64,000 nt of DNA from JAGQIB01 sp041393395 (GCA_041393395.1 JAWKKG010000008.1:186001-250000); one strand, 5' to 3'; shown: positions 1 to 9,948, counted from the stretch's first letter. Translations and numbers: made by a program. The notes: a model not told the origin generated them from the letters alone.

Positions 1-1373
1 GGCTGTGGGGACCGGGCTACAAGCCGGGGCTCTCCCCCGACCAGGATCTGTTCGGCGAGTACGGCGCCCAGGCGACGGCCACGAACGGCTACCTCCCGGG
101 CAACCCGGCGGTCGGCGCGATCTACATCACGAACGGCGACGTCAACGACTGGCTGTACAACTCGCCGTCGCACCCGAGGATCTACGGCATGACGCCCGAG
201 GTCGGCTCCGCGTTCTATCCGCCGGAAAGCCAGATTCCCTCTCTCGTGGCCGAGAACATCGAGCCGGCCTGGATCGCGCTGGACAACGCGGATCGTCCCG
301 AGCGCCTCGCGCCTCCCGGCCAGCCGACACTCTCGGCGATCCCGGACAGCCCGAACGGCGACGCACTCGTGCAGTGGAGCGCACCGACCACGGCCGACAC
401 GATGCCGGTGGAGTACGAGCTCGTGATGAAGGAGGGTCCGACCGTCGCGACCGACGGTTTCGAGTCCGCCGGCAGCGCGATCTTCACGAACGGCTGGACG
501 CGTTCGACGGCCCGCAAGTTCGCCGGATCCTGGAGTCTGTACTCCGGCGCCGGCGACAACCTGAATCGCATCGCCTACGCGCAGCACGACTACGTGGTGC
601 AGCCCGGCGACGCGTTCTCGTTCCGCGCCTGGTACAGCATCGAGACGGACTGGGACTACGCGTACGCGGTGTGCTCGACCGACGCCGGTCGCACCTGGGA
701 GAATCTCGCCGGGACGAACACCACGATGAGCGACCCGAACGGCAACAACGCGGACAACGGCATCACCGGCTCCGCGAACTGGGTCCAGATGACGTTCGAC
801 CTCGCGGCCTACGTGGGGCTGCCGGTGCGACTCGGCGTGCGCTACTTCACGGACGGCGGCGTGCAGAACGAAGGCATCTACATCGACGACGTGTTTCCGC
901 GCCAGGACTGGACCACCGAGACGGTGCTGTCGTCCTCGATCGTCGGCACTTCGTATCCGGTCACGGGTCTCGCGGACGGCGACTACTGGTTCACGGTCCG
1001 CGGGCATGACGCCGAGGGAGACTGGGGCTACTATTCCGCCGAACAGAAGCTGGTCGTCTCGGCGTCGACCGCGGTCGCGGAGCTGGGAGACGGCACGAGC
1101 CTGCGGCTCGCGCGCGCCACGCCGAATCCGTTCGCGGCGAGCACCGAGATCCGCTTCTCGCTGCCCACGGCCTCGGATCACTCGCTCGTCGTCTACGACG
1201 TCAGTGGCCGGCGGGTGAGGACGCTCTCGCGCGGCCTGGCGGCCGCCGGCGCCCATTCCGTGGAGTGGGACGGCCGCAACGACGCCGGGCGCTCGGTGCC
1301 CTCGGGCGTCTACTTCTTCCGGCTGGTTTCCCCGGCCGGGGAGCGTCAGCAGCGGACCGTCTTGACGCGCTGA
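1..1373 (+). CDS. Secreted M14 zinc carboxypeptidase, C-terminal part, with FlgD-like Ig sorting domain (5' end outside window)
   Basis: The reading frame is open to the left edge (first whole codon at position 3), so the N-terminus is missing. The first ~90 residues resemble the end of an M14 (carboxypeptidase T-like) catalytic domain: a DWLYN segment, then MTPEVG, whose Glu (codon 198-200) would be the catalytic base, then FYPPES as in the family. A beta-rich region follows (about nt 420-1000) that resembles the accessory domains of secreted peptidases such as immune inhibitor A. The last ~90 residues, starting near ATPNPF, are a FlgD-like Ig domain (GRRVRTL, VEWDGRND, SGVYFFRL), as in type IX-like C-terminal targeting domains of FCB bacteria. 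Role: exported peptide hydrolysis. The domain order is seen; the export route is inferred. Confidence 0.8.
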   Translation, partial: LWGPGYKPGLSPDQDLFGEYGAQATATNGYLPGNPAVGAIYITNGDVNDWLYNSPSHPRIYGMTPEVGSAFYPPESQIPSLVAENIEPAWIALDNADRPERLAPPGQPTLSAIPDSPNGDALVQWSAPTTADTMPVEYELVMKEGPTVATDGFESAGSAIFTNGWTRSTARKFAGSWSLYSGAGDNLNRIAYAQHDYVVQPGDAFSFRAWYSIETDWDYAYAVCSTDAGRTWENLAGTNTTMSDPNGNNADNGITGSANWVQMTFDLAAYVGLPVRLGVRYFTDGGVQNEGIYIDDVFPRQDWTTETVLSSSIVGTSYPVTGLADGDYWFTVRGHDAEGDWGYYSAEQKLVVSASTAVAELGDGTSLRLARATPNPFAASTEIRFSLPTASDHSLVVYDVSGRRVRTLSRGLAAAGAHSVEWDGRNDAGRSVPSGVYFFRLVSPAGERQQRTVLTR

Positions 1374-1402
1374 CGATTCCGCGCGTCCATGCGGAGCGAA
1401 CG

Positions 1403-1434
1403 GGGTCCCCGGGCCGGTGAGGCCGGGGACCCTT
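1403..1434 (+). terminator. Strong GC hairpin after the carboxypeptidase gene
   Basis: An imperfect inverted repeat (arms 1403-1415 and 1421-1432, one bulged G, 5-nt loop GGTGA) lies 30 bp after the stop of the upstream gene. It has no real U-tract, only TTCC, so it could be an intrinsic terminator of weak type or an mRNA-stabilising stem. Confidence 0.55.
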
Positions 1435-1501
1435 CCCCGCGCGGCGGGGTTGTCACGGCGGGTTCGTCGGGGGGCCGTCCCGAAGACGGCGGAGGTTGGG
1501 A

Positions 1502-3652
1502 ATGAGCGAAGCCGACCGTGAACGCCCGGGCCCGCGTCCCTCCGGCCGGGTCCGTCAGTTCTTTCGCTTGTGGGCGTTCTTCACGCTGATCGTCGTATTC
1601 CTGGGCGGCGGCGGCTTCGTGGCGGCGCTGCTCCGGTTCCAGAGCGAGCTGCCGTCCACCGCGCACCTCGAGAAGATCGAGCCCCCATCCAACACGCGAA
1701 TCGTGGACCGCAACGGCGTCGTCCTCGGCGACCTGTTCGCCGAGGACCGACTCGTGGTGCCGTTGTCCGAAGTACCGGAGACACTCGTGAAGGCGGTGCT
1801 CGCGACCGAGGACCGTCACTTCTACGATCACTGGGGCGTGCAGCTCCCCGCGCTCGCGCGCGCCGTGCTCGCGAACCTCCGTGCCGGACGGCGCTCCCAG
1901 GGCGGCAGCACGATCACGCAGCAGCTCGCGCGCAATCTGTTCCTCACGCACGAACGCACGGTGACCCGCAAGATCAAGGAAGCGCTGCTCACGATCCGCC
2001 TGGAACGCATCTATTCCAAGGACGAGATCCTCGGCATGTACTTCAACCAGATCTACTACGGGAACGGCGCGTACGGCGTGAAGGCCGCGGCGCGCGAATA
2101 CTTCGACGAGGATCTCTCCGAGCTGGACCTCGCGCAGTGCGCATTCCTCGCCGGACTGCCCGGCAACCCCACCCTGTTCGATCCGCGCCGACGTTTCGAG
2201 AACGCGAAGACACGGCAGAGCGTGGTGCTCGGGGCGATGGTCGACTGGAAGGCGATCACGCCGGAGGACGCGGCCGCCGCGCGCGAGAAGGAGATCGTCC
2301 TCGCGGACCGCAGCCGGCCCACGATGCGGGCGCCCTACTTCGTGGAGTACGTGCGGCAGCAGCTCGTGGAGAAGTACGGCTCGGATCGTCTGTACGGCGA
2401 AGGCCTCCACGTCGTGACCACGCTCGACTGGCGGATCCAGGAGGCGGCCGAAGCGGCCCTGGAGGAGCAGCTCCGCTGGCTCGAGCGGAAGAACCGCTAC
2501 GACGTCGTGCGCGACTCGAGCTGGGTGGCACCGGACAAGCCCTTCGTGACGTCGCCCTACGTGCAGGGCGCGTGCATTGCGCTCGACACGCGCACGGGTG
2601 AGATCCTCGCGATGGTGGGCGGACGCAACTACTGGGAGAGCAAGTTCAATCGTGCGGTACAGGCGCGGCGCCAGCCCGGCAGCGCGTTCAAGCCGTTCGT
2701 GTACACCGCGGCGATCGAGGACGGCATCGGCGCGTCCACGATCATCCTGGACGAGCCGCTCGAAGTTCCGATGCCGAACGGCGACGTCTACAAGCCCGAG
2801 AACACGAAGCGCGACTTCAAGGGCCCGATGACGATGCGGACCGCGATGTCGAAGTCCGTGAACGTGCCGGCCGTTCGCATGATCCTCACGGTGGGGCCCC
2901 CGGCCGCGATCGACGTCGCGCGCCGGTGCGGGATCTCGGGCCGCCTGAACCCCTACCCGTCGACCGCGCTCGGCGCCTCCGAGGTCACCCTGCTGGACAT
3001 CACTTCGTCGTACACGGTCTACCCGAACCTCGGCATCCTGAACCGCCCGTGGTCGATCCGGGAGGTCACGGACCGGAACGGCGCCACGCTCGAGCGGGGC
3101 CACGTGGAATCGCACGAGGCGCTCGCCGCCCCCGTCGCGGCCGTGATGACCTCCATCTTCGAGGACGTGATGGACAAGGGCACGGGCGCCTCGGCGCGCT
3201 GGAAGGGCATCACGTGCCCGGCCGGCGGCAAGACCGGAACGATGGACGACTACGCGGACGCCCTGTTCGTGGGCTTCACGTCGGAGGTCACGATGGGCGT
3301 CTGGGTCGGCTTCGACGTGAAGCGCTCCCTCGGCCGCGACATGACGGGGACCGCCGCCGCCCTGCCCGTCTGGATCGAGACCATGAAGACCGCCCTCGAC
3401 GGGACGAGCCCCGAGGAGTTCCCGGTCCCCCCCGGGGTGACCTGGCGGACCGTCTGCACCGCCTCCGGCGTCCTGGCGACCCCCGCGTGCCCGGAGACGT
3501 ACTCGGAAATCTTCGTGGAGGGCGACGAGCCCAAGGTGCGCTGCCCGGTGCACGGCGCCGAGGCCTCGTTCGACCCCTGGGACCGGGCCATCTCGTTCGA
3601 GGAGCTGGACCGGGCCGCCCGGGACCACGCCGGGGACGACCTGGAGCCCTGA
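1502..3652 (+). CDS. Class A penicillin-binding protein (PBP1A-type transglycosylase/transpeptidase)
   Basis: Bifunctional peptidoglycan synthase of 716 aa anchored in the inner membrane. A single N-terminal membrane segment spans about residues 21-44. The GT51 glycosyltransferase domain follows, with catalytic Glu104 in EDRHFY, GGSTITQQ at 134-141 and the NQIYYGNGAYG segment near 182-192. The transpeptidase domain has the nucleophile in SAFK (394-397), SVN (452-454) and KTGT (577-580). The C-terminus carries two Cys pairs' worth of cysteines (CTASG, CPET, CPVH) of unknown role. ATG 1502 is chosen over the in-frame TTG 1496 because GGAGG at 1491-1495 is well placed for it. Monocistronic by appearance. 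Function is secure from the motifs; the exact paralogue name is not. Confidence 0.93.
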   Translation: MSEADRERPGPRPSGRVRQFFRLWAFFTLIVVFLGGGGFVAALLRFQSELPSTAHLEKIEPPSNTRIVDRNGVVLGDLFAEDRLVVPLSEVPETLVKAVLATEDRHFYDHWGVQLPALARAVLANLRAGRRSQGGSTITQQLARNLFLTHERTVTRKIKEALLTIRLERIYSKDEILGMYFNQIYYGNGAYGVKAAAREYFDEDLSELDLAQCAFLAGLPGNPTLFDPRRRFENAKTRQSVVLGAMVDWKAITPEDAAAAREKEIVLADRSRPTMRAPYFVEYVRQQLVEKYGSDRLYGEGLHVVTTLDWRIQEAAEAALEEQLRWLERKNRYDVVRDSSWVAPDKPFVTSPYVQGACIALDTRTGEILAMVGGRNYWESKFNRAVQARRQPGSAFKPFVYTAAIEDGIGASTIILDEPLEVPMPNGDVYKPENTKRDFKGPMTMRTAMSKSVNVPAVRMILTVGPPAAIDVARRCGISGRLNPYPSTALGASEVTLLDITSSYTVYPNLGILNRPWSIREVTDRNGATLERGHVESHEALAAPVAAVMTSIFEDVMDKGTGASARWKGITCPAGGKTGTMDDYADALFVGFTSEVTMGVWVGFDVKRSLGRDMTGTAAALPVWIETMKTALDGTSPEEFPVPPGVTWRTVCTASGVLATPACPETYSEIFVEGDEPKVRCPVHGAEASFDPWDRAISFEELDRAARDHAGDDLEP

Positions 3653-3698
3653 TCCACCCGGGACCGCCGGTGGCGCCCTTCCCGTTTGATTCCAAGGC

Positions 3699-3727
3699 TT
3701 GCGCCCGGCCCGAGGATTCGGTATCTT
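3699..3727 (+). promoter_or_regulatory. Candidate sigma70-type promoter for rpmG-rpmB
   Basis: TTGCGC (3699-3704) and TATCTT (3722-3727) are separated by 17 bp, 32 bp before the rpmG start. The same layout (TTGC-rich box, 17 bp, TA---T) is seen before alr and mazG in this window. Sequence pattern only. Confidence 0.4.
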
Positions 3728-3758
3728 CCTCGGCCGATTGTCCAGCGGGAGGAAAACC

Positions 3759-3926
3759 GTGGCCAAGGCGATCCGAGAGAAGATCCGGCTCGTGTCGAGC
3801 GCCGGAACCGGATACTTCTACACGACGACGAAGAACCGACGAACGCATCCCGACAAGCTGAAGTGCATGAAGTACGACCCGAGAGCACGGAAGCACGTCG
3901 AGTTCGTCGAACAGAAGATGAAGTAG
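3759..3926 (+). CDS. rpmG: 50S ribosomal protein L33
   Basis: Structural protein of the large ribosomal subunit. The 55-residue product starting at GTG 3759 has the L33 pattern IREKIRLVSSAGTGYFYTT followed by a basic middle and RKHVEF near the end. The start is fixed by GGGAGG at 3747-3752 and by the normal L33 length; the open frame extends further upstream. Only one cysteine is present, so this is the zinc-free form. The L28 gene follows 58 bp downstream and is probably co-transcribed. Confidence 0.93.
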   Translation: MAKAIREKIRLVSSAGTGYFYTTTKNRRTHPDKLKCMKYDPRARKHVEFVEQKMK

Positions 3927-3984
3927 GGCGAAGCCCAAGCACCGAACCCCGAAACGGGGGCCCCTCCGGGGGCGGGAGGCCAAC

Positions 3985-4221
3985 GTGAGTCGAGTCTGCC
4001 AGGTGACCGGCATTCGTCCGCGTACCGGGAACAACGTGAGCCACGCGAACAACAAGTCGCGTCGCGTCTGGAAGCCGAACCTCGTGTCCAAGCGCTTCTG
4101 GTTCGAGGAAGAGGGCCGCTGGATTCGCCTGCGGATCTCGGCCAAGGGCATCAAGATCATCGACAAGCGAGGCTTGGCGAAGGTCGTGCGCGAGATGCGG
4201 GCGAAGGGCGTGAAGGTCTGA
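3985..4221 (+). CDS. rpmB: 50S ribosomal protein L28
   Basis: Large-subunit ribosomal protein of 78 aa, normal for the family. It begins SRVCQVTGIRP with the usual NNVSHANNKSRRVW region and ends in a basic RGLAKVVREMRAKGVKV tail. It starts at GTG 3985 with GGGAGG just upstream. It is the second gene of an rpmG-rpmB pair and is followed by a strong hairpin shared with the convergent deoA. Confidence 0.95.
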   Translation: MSRVCQVTGIRPRTGNNVSHANNKSRRVWKPNLVSKRFWFEEEGRWIRLRISAKGIKIIDKRGLAKVVREMRAKGVKV

Positions 4222-4263
4222 CCGACCTTCCGCGATAGGCCGCGCCGGACGCAGGCTCTCGAA

Positions 4264-4297
4264 GAAAAGCCCCCGGGAATCCCCGGGGGCTTTCTTG
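4264..4297. terminator. Bidirectional intrinsic terminator between rpmB and deoA
   Basis: A perfect 12-bp stem (arms 4266-4277 and 4282-4293, loop AATC) is flanked by A-rich sequence on the left and TTTCTT on the right. It lies between the convergent ends of rpmB (4221) and deoA (4313) and can serve both. Confidence 0.85.
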
Positions 4298-4312
4298 CGT
4301 CCGGATGCGCAG

Positions 4313-5617
4313 CTACTCGAGCGTCTCGAGGATCAGGGGATCCCGGGACGCGGCGGCCTCTCCGATCTCCCACGCCGACACGACACGAGCGGCCGCGGCC
4401 GCGGCGGCCGCCTCCGAACGCGCGTGAACCGTGGCGATCGTCTGGCCGCGCGCGACGCGATCACCCGTCTTGCGGGCGAACACGATGCCCACCGCGGGAT
4501 CGACGCTCTCCCCGACCTTCGTGCGACCGGCGCCGAGCGCGTTCGCCGCGAAGCCGATCTCGCGCGCGTCACAACGCACGAGCACTCCGTCGAGCGGGCT
4601 CTCCACGTCCCGGCGGACCGGCGCCGCGGGGAGCACGGAGTCGTCGTCGACCACGGCCGGATTCCCGCCCTGGCGCTCCACCCAGCGGCGGAACGTCGCG
4701 AGCGCGCGGCCGTCCCGCCGCGACGCCTCGAGCTGCGTGCGCGCTTCGTCCCTTCCGCCGGCGAGCCCGGCGAGAACGACCATCTCCGCGCCGAGCGCGA
4801 GCGTGAGGTCCACGATGTCCTCGGGGCCCTCGCCGCGGAGAACGTCGAGCGACTCGCGGATCTCGAGGGCGTTGCCCACCGCGAGTCCGAGGGGCTCGTC
4901 CATGCGCGTGACGAGCGCGACCGCTCGCTTGCCCATGGCCCGCGACACGGCCACGAGCACGCGCGCGAGGTCCACGGCCGCCGCGCGCTCGCGCATGAAC
5001 GCGCCGGAGCCGCTCTTCACGTCGAGCACGAGTGCCTCCACCCCGGCCGCGTACTTCTTGGAAAGGATGCTCGCCGTGATCAGCGGGATCGAGGGAACGG
5101 TGCCCGTGACGTCGCGCAGCGCGTAGAGCTTCGCGTCGGCGGGAGCGAGCTGGCGCGAGGCGCCGGCGATCGCGAAGCCGACGTCGAGAAGCGTCGCGCG
5201 GAACTCCGAGGCGTCGAGGTCCGTGCGCAGCCCGGGAATGGACTCGAGCTTGTCGAGGGTCCCGCCGGTGTGACCGAGGCCGCGTCCCGAGATCATCGGG
5301 ATCTTCACGCCCACCGACGCCACGAGCGGCGCGAGCGGGATCGTGATCTTGTCGCCGACGCCGCCCGTGGAGTGCTTGTCGAGCGGCACCCCGCCGAGAT
5401 CCTCGTGCGCCCAGACGTCGCCGGACTCCATCATCAGGCGCGTGAGGTCCGCGGTCTCGCGCGGGCTCATGCCGCGGAACAGCACCGCCATGAGCCAGGC
5501 CGAGATCTGGTACTCGGGAATCGTCCCGTCCACGGCGCCGCGGACGATCGCGGCGATCTCGTCCGTCTCGTTCTCGCGTCCGTCCCGCTTGCGCTCCAGG
5601 ATCTCGGGAACGTTCAT
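4313..5617 (-). CDS. deoA: Pyrimidine-nucleoside / thymidine phosphorylase
   Basis: Phosphorolysis of thymidine, deoxyuridine or uridine to base plus (deoxy)ribose-1-phosphate, cytosolic. The 434-aa protein has the family signature around residues 80-100 (DKHSTGGVGDKIT), then MISGRGLGHTGGTLDKLE, VTGTVPSIPLI and DVKSGSGAFM. The C-terminal PYNP domain begins near residue 340 (SPLDGVLVRCDAREIG). Its length matches homodimeric DeoA/Pdp enzymes. ATG 5617 overlaps the deoC stop by ATGA, so it is translationally coupled and is the last gene of the operon. It supplies sugar-1-phosphate for DeoB. Whether it prefers thymidine or all pyrimidine nucleosides cannot be read here. Confidence 0.93.
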   Translation of the reverse strand: MNVPEILERKRDGRENETDEIAAIVRGAVDGTIPEYQISAWLMAVLFRGMSPRETADLTRLMMESGDVWAHEDLGGVPLDKHSTGGVGDKITIPLAPLVASVGVKIPMISGRGLGHTGGTLDKLESIPGLRTDLDASEFRATLLDVGFAIAGASRQLAPADAKLYALRDVTGTVPSIPLITASILSKKYAAGVEALVLDVKSGSGAFMRERAAAVDLARVLVAVSRAMGKRAVALVTRMDEPLGLAVGNALEIRESLDVLRGEGPEDIVDLTLALGAEMVVLAGLAGGRDEARTQLEASRRDGRALATFRRWVERQGGNPAVVDDDSVLPAAPVRRDVESPLDGVLVRCDAREIGFAANALGAGRTKVGESVDPAVGIVFARKTGDRVARGQTIATVHARSEAAAAAAAARVVSAWEIGEAAASRDPLILETLE

Positions 5618-6468
5618 CGACTCGTCGTCTGCGGGGACGTCACGATGGCGATCGACGCGCTCGCGCCGATCCGGGTGGCGCCCGCGTCGATCATGCGCCG
5701 CGCGACGTCGGCGTCCCGGATGCCGCCGGCCGCCTTGACGCCCATCTCCGGTCCGACCACACGGCGCATCAGCGCGACGTCTTCCACGGTGGCGCCGCCG
5801 CTCGCGAAACCCGTCGACGTCTTCACGTAGTCCGCACCCGCCGCCTTCGCGAGCGCGCAACCTTCGGCCTTCTCCTCGTCCGTGAGATAGGCGTTCTCGA
5901 GGATGACCTTCACCGTCGCGCGCGGATGCCCCGCTTCGACCACCGCGCGGATGTCCCGCTCCACGGTGCCGTAGTCCTTGGACTTGAGCGCGCCGATGTT
6001 CACGACCATGTCGAGCTCCGTCGCGCCGTCTTCCACCGCACGCCGCGACTCGAACGCCTTCGTCTCCGGCTTGTTCATCCCGTGGGGGAAGCCGATCACC
6101 GTGCACACGAGCACGCCACTGCCTTCCAGCAGATCCGCGCACAGCGGAACCCACCACGGCTGCACGCACACGCTCGCGAACCGGTACTGGCGCGCCTCCG
6201 CGCAGATCCGCTCGATCTCGGAACGGGGCGCGTCCGGCTTCAGGATCGTGTGGTCGATGTAGCGCGACAGACCGGGCGACGGGAGCTCTCCCGGTTCGGA
6301 CCCGATGCGGCAGATGCCGAGCTCCTCGCACAGATCCACGAGGCCCGCCCGCGGCGCGGACCGCGCGCCGCCGCCCGCGCACGTGGGAGGCGGCGCGGTT
6401 CCGTCGGTCTCCTCCAGAGCGCGCACGACCTCCCGGGTGATCACCCGGATCAGCTCCTCGCGATTCAA
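5614..6468 (-). CDS. deoC: Deoxyribose-phosphate aldolase with N-terminal encapsulation-peptide-like extension
   Basis: Cleaves 2-deoxyribose-5-phosphate to acetaldehyde and glyceraldehyde-3-phosphate. The aldolase core starts near residue 67 (SRYIDHTILKPDA). Lys187 in VKVILE is the Schiff-base lysine and Lys216 in KTSTG its partner. The protein is 284 aa because about 65 residues precede the core: an amphipathic helix (residues 3-18, REELIRVITREVVRAL), then a Pro/Gly/Ala-rich linker. This is the layout of microcompartment cargo peptides. TTG 6468 is the chosen start because it forms a TTGA overlap with the rpiB stop, matching the other junctions. The deoA start overlaps its stop. Enzyme identity is secure; encapsulation is inferred. 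Confidence 0.93.
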   Translation of the reverse strand: MNREELIRVITREVVRALEETDGTAPPPTCAGGGARSAPRAGLVDLCEELGICRIGSEPGELPSPGLSRYIDHTILKPDAPRSEIERICAEARQYRFASVCVQPWWVPLCADLLEGSGVLVCTVIGFPHGMNKPETKAFESRRAVEDGATELDMVVNIGALKSKDYGTVERDIRAVVEAGHPRATVKVILENAYLTDEEKAEGCALAKAAGADYVKTSTGFASGGATVEDVALMRRVVGPEMGVKAAGGIRDADVARRMIDAGATRIGASASIAIVTSPQTTSR

Positions 6469-7058
6469 CGTTCCAGCTCCATGATCTTCGCGACCCGTTT
6501 CTCGTGGCGTCCGCCCCCGCAGGGCGTGCGCACGAACAGTTCCACCATCCGCCGCGCGAGCGCGAACGGGACGAAGCCCGCCCCGAACGACAGCACGTTC
6601 GCGTCGTTGTGCTCGCGCGCGTTCCGCACGCTGTCGATATTCCAGGCCACCGCGCAGCGGACCCCCCGGATCTTGTTCGCGGCCATCCCCGAGCCGATGC
6701 CGGCCCCGTCGACGATCACGCCGGCCTGGCACTTCCCGGCCGCGACCTGACGCGCGACGGCGGCTGCGAAATCCGGGTAGTCCACGGACTGCGGGCCGCT
6801 CGTGCCGCAGTCCACGACCTCGTAGCCCGCGGCCACGAGCCACTGCCGGACCTGCTCCTTGCGCTCGAAGCCGCCGTGGTCCGCTCCGACCGCGATCCGT
6901 CGTGGCGGCCAGGGCGCAGGGACGCCGGCCGGGGAAGCGACCACCTTCGCGTCACCCGGTGCCGCCGGCGGCGTCGTTCCCGCCCGCCCCTCCCGCGCAT
7001 CGACGGCCGCGAGGACGCGACGCACGACCTCCGCGATGGTCCGCTCGTCCGCGCTCAC
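6465..7058 (-). CDS. rpiB: RpiB/LacAB-family sugar-phosphate isomerase with N-terminal encapsulation-peptide-like extension
   Basis: Ribose-5-phosphate/ribulose-5-phosphate isomerase family. The 197-aa protein has its RpiB core from about residue 54 (RIAVGADHGGFERK) through GIGSGMAANKIRGVR and HNDANVLSFGAG. Before the core lies a predicted helix (ERTIAEVVRRVLAAVD, residues 5-20) and a Pro/Ala-rich linker, parallel to the extension on DeoC. Where E. coli RpiB has its catalytic cysteine (LICGTGIG), this protein has Asp117 (IVDGAGIG), as in atypical RpiB enzymes without that Cys. GTG 7058 overlaps the cdd stop (GTGA). It probably feeds ribose-5-phosphate from DeoB into the pentose phosphate pathway; other sugar phosphates remain possible. 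Confidence 0.9.
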   Translation of the reverse strand: MSADERTIAEVVRRVLAAVDAREGRAGTTPPAAPGDAKVVASPAGVPAPWPPRRIAVGADHGGFERKEQVRQWLVAAGYEVVDCGTSGPQSVDYPDFAAAVARQVAAGKCQAGVIVDGAGIGSGMAANKIRGVRCAVAWNIDSVRNAREHNDANVLSFGAGFVPFALARRMVELFVRTPCGGGRHEKRVAKIMELER

Positions 7059-7477
7059 GGCGCCTCCCGCAGCCGGAACGCCTCGGGGAGCAGCGCGCCG
7101 AGCGTCGTTTCCCGGGTGCCGTCGGGGCCGTCGATCAGGACCGGCAGGTCGTCGCCGCCGAACTCCGCCAGCACCTGACGGCAGGCCCCGCAGGGGCTCG
7201 GCGCCGGCCCGTTCGGCGCGTGGATCGCGACCGCGCGCAGCGGAGCGGTCGAGCCGTCCACGAGCCCCCGTGCCCGGGCGGCGAACACCGCCGTGCGCTC
7301 GGCGCACATCGACAGACCGTAGGAAGCGTTCTCCACGTTGCAGCCGGAGACGATCTCCCCGAAGGCCGTGAGGATCGCCGCCCCGACCGGGTACTGCGAG
7401 TAGGGCGCGTAGGCGGCGCGGGCCGCGGCGCGGGCGGCCTCGAGGAGGTTCTCCATGGCGGGATTGTGGGCGCTCAC
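7055..7477 (-). CDS. cdd: Cytidine deaminase
   Basis: Deaminates (deoxy)cytidine to (deoxy)uridine, which DeoA can then cleave. The short, zinc-dependent homotetrameric type: CNVENASYGLSMCAERTA with the catalytic Glu and first zinc Cys, then PCGACRQVLAEF with the other two zinc cysteines. GTG 7477 (140 aa) is preferred because it gives a GTGA overlap with deoB like its neighbours; ATG 7456 (133 aa) is a possible alternative without a better ribosome-binding site. Third gene of the alr-deoB-cdd-rpiB-deoC-deoA operon. Confidence 0.93.
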   Translation of the reverse strand: MSAHNPAMENLLEAARAAARAAYAPYSQYPVGAAILTAFGEIVSGCNVENASYGLSMCAERTAVFAARARGLVDGSTAPLRAVAIHAPNGPAPSPCGACRQVLAEFGGDDLPVLIDGPDGTRETTLGALLPEAFRLREAP

Positions 7478-8645
7478 GGGTTTCCGGGCAAGTCCGCGAG
7501 AAACGACGTGCCGGCCGCGATCCCGGCCACCCCGAAGTTCTCCGCGAGCGTCGCGGCGACGTCGGCGAACGTCGTCCGGGTTCCGAGCGGCCGGCCCTCG
7601 CCGCCGGTCCAGACCAGGAGCGGGACCTCCTCGCGCGAATGATCCGTACTCGGCGTGGTGGGGTCGTTCCCGTGGTCCGCCGTGAAGAGCAGGATCGTGT
7701 CGCGCGCGGCGGCGGCGAGCAGGTCGGGGACCCGGGCGTCGAGATCGCGCAGCGCGCCGGCCATCCCGGCGGGATCGTTGCGATGGCCGAAGTGCATGTC
7801 GAAGTCGATCAGGTTCGTGAACACGAGTCCCGTGTCGAGGGCGTCGAGCGCCGCGATCGTCGCGTCGACGCACTCGAGATTCGGTAACACGTGGTGCGAC
7901 TCCGAGATCGATCGGTGCGCGAAGATGTCGTCGATCTTCCCGACCGAGACCGTGGCGTGGCCGGCCCGCGCGAGCGCGTCGAGAATCGTGACGCCGTCCG
8001 GTTCGCGCGAGAAGTCGCGCCTACGGTTCGTTCGCTCCCAGTGCCCCCGCTCCCCCACGAACGGTCTCGCGATCACGCGCCCGACCGCATGCGGTCCCTG
8101 CAGCACCGCGCGCATCTCACGACACACACGGTAGAGCTCGTCCGGCGGGCAGACTTCCTCGTGCGCCGCGATCTGGAAGACGGAATCCGCAGACGTGTAG
8201 ACGATCAACCGCCCCGTCGCGACGTGTTCCGCGCCGAGCTCGTCGAGGATCGCGGTGCCGGACGCCGGCCGGTTGCCGAGCGCCTCGGCGCCGGCGATGC
8301 GCGCGAACTCCGCCATCACTTCCGCCGGGAAACCGTGCGGGTAGGTCGGCATCGCGGAGCGCAGCACGACGCCCGCGATCTCCCAGTGACCCGTGGTCGT
8401 GTCCTTCCCCGCGGCGGCCTCGCGCAGCCGTCCCCACGACGCGCGCGGCGAGTCGACCGGCGCGACGCCACGGATCGTCGACACGTTGCCGAGGCCGAGC
8501 GACGCGAGGTTCGGCAACGCGAGCCCTCCGACGGCTTCGGCCGTGTGGCCGAGGGTGTCGGAGCCCTCGTCTCCGAACGCCGCGGCGTCCGGCGCCCCGC
8601 CGCAGCCCACGCCGTCGAGCACCACGATTGCCGCCTTGCGGAATC

Positions 8646-8649
<4 letters not shown>
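7474..8649 (-). CDS. deoB: Phosphopentomutase
   Basis: Interconverts (deoxy)ribose-1-phosphate and (deoxy)ribose-5-phosphate, linking DeoA to DeoC and RpiB. The 391-aa alkaline-phosphatase-superfamily enzyme has metal-site segments VVLDGVGCGGAPDAA near the N-terminus, DTLGHTAEA, the GKDTTTGHWE block holding the phosphorylated Thr, SVGKIDDIF, and FTADHGNDPTTPSTDHSRE near the C-terminus. The length is normal. ATG 8649 overlaps the alr stop as ATGA, and its own stop overlaps the cdd start. Confidence 0.95.
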
Positions 8650-9827
<1,178 letters not shown>

Positions 9828-9866
9828 GTCACTTCCCCTTCCTCCCCCGAGATCCGCGCCTTCGGC

Positions 9867-9895
9867 AGCATAGGCAACGCCCGGGCCGCGGGCAA
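9867..9895 (-). promoter_or_regulatory. Candidate promoter for the alr-deo operon
   Basis: On the minus strand TTGCCC (9895-9890) and TATGCT (9872-9867) are exactly 17 bp apart, about 40 bp before the alr start. It would drive all six genes, since no other gap exists in the operon. Confidence 0.45.
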
Positions 9896-9948
9896 GACGG
9901 CCGACGGGCACCGCGCGCCGGCGGCCCTCCCGCCCGGGCGCACCAGCC

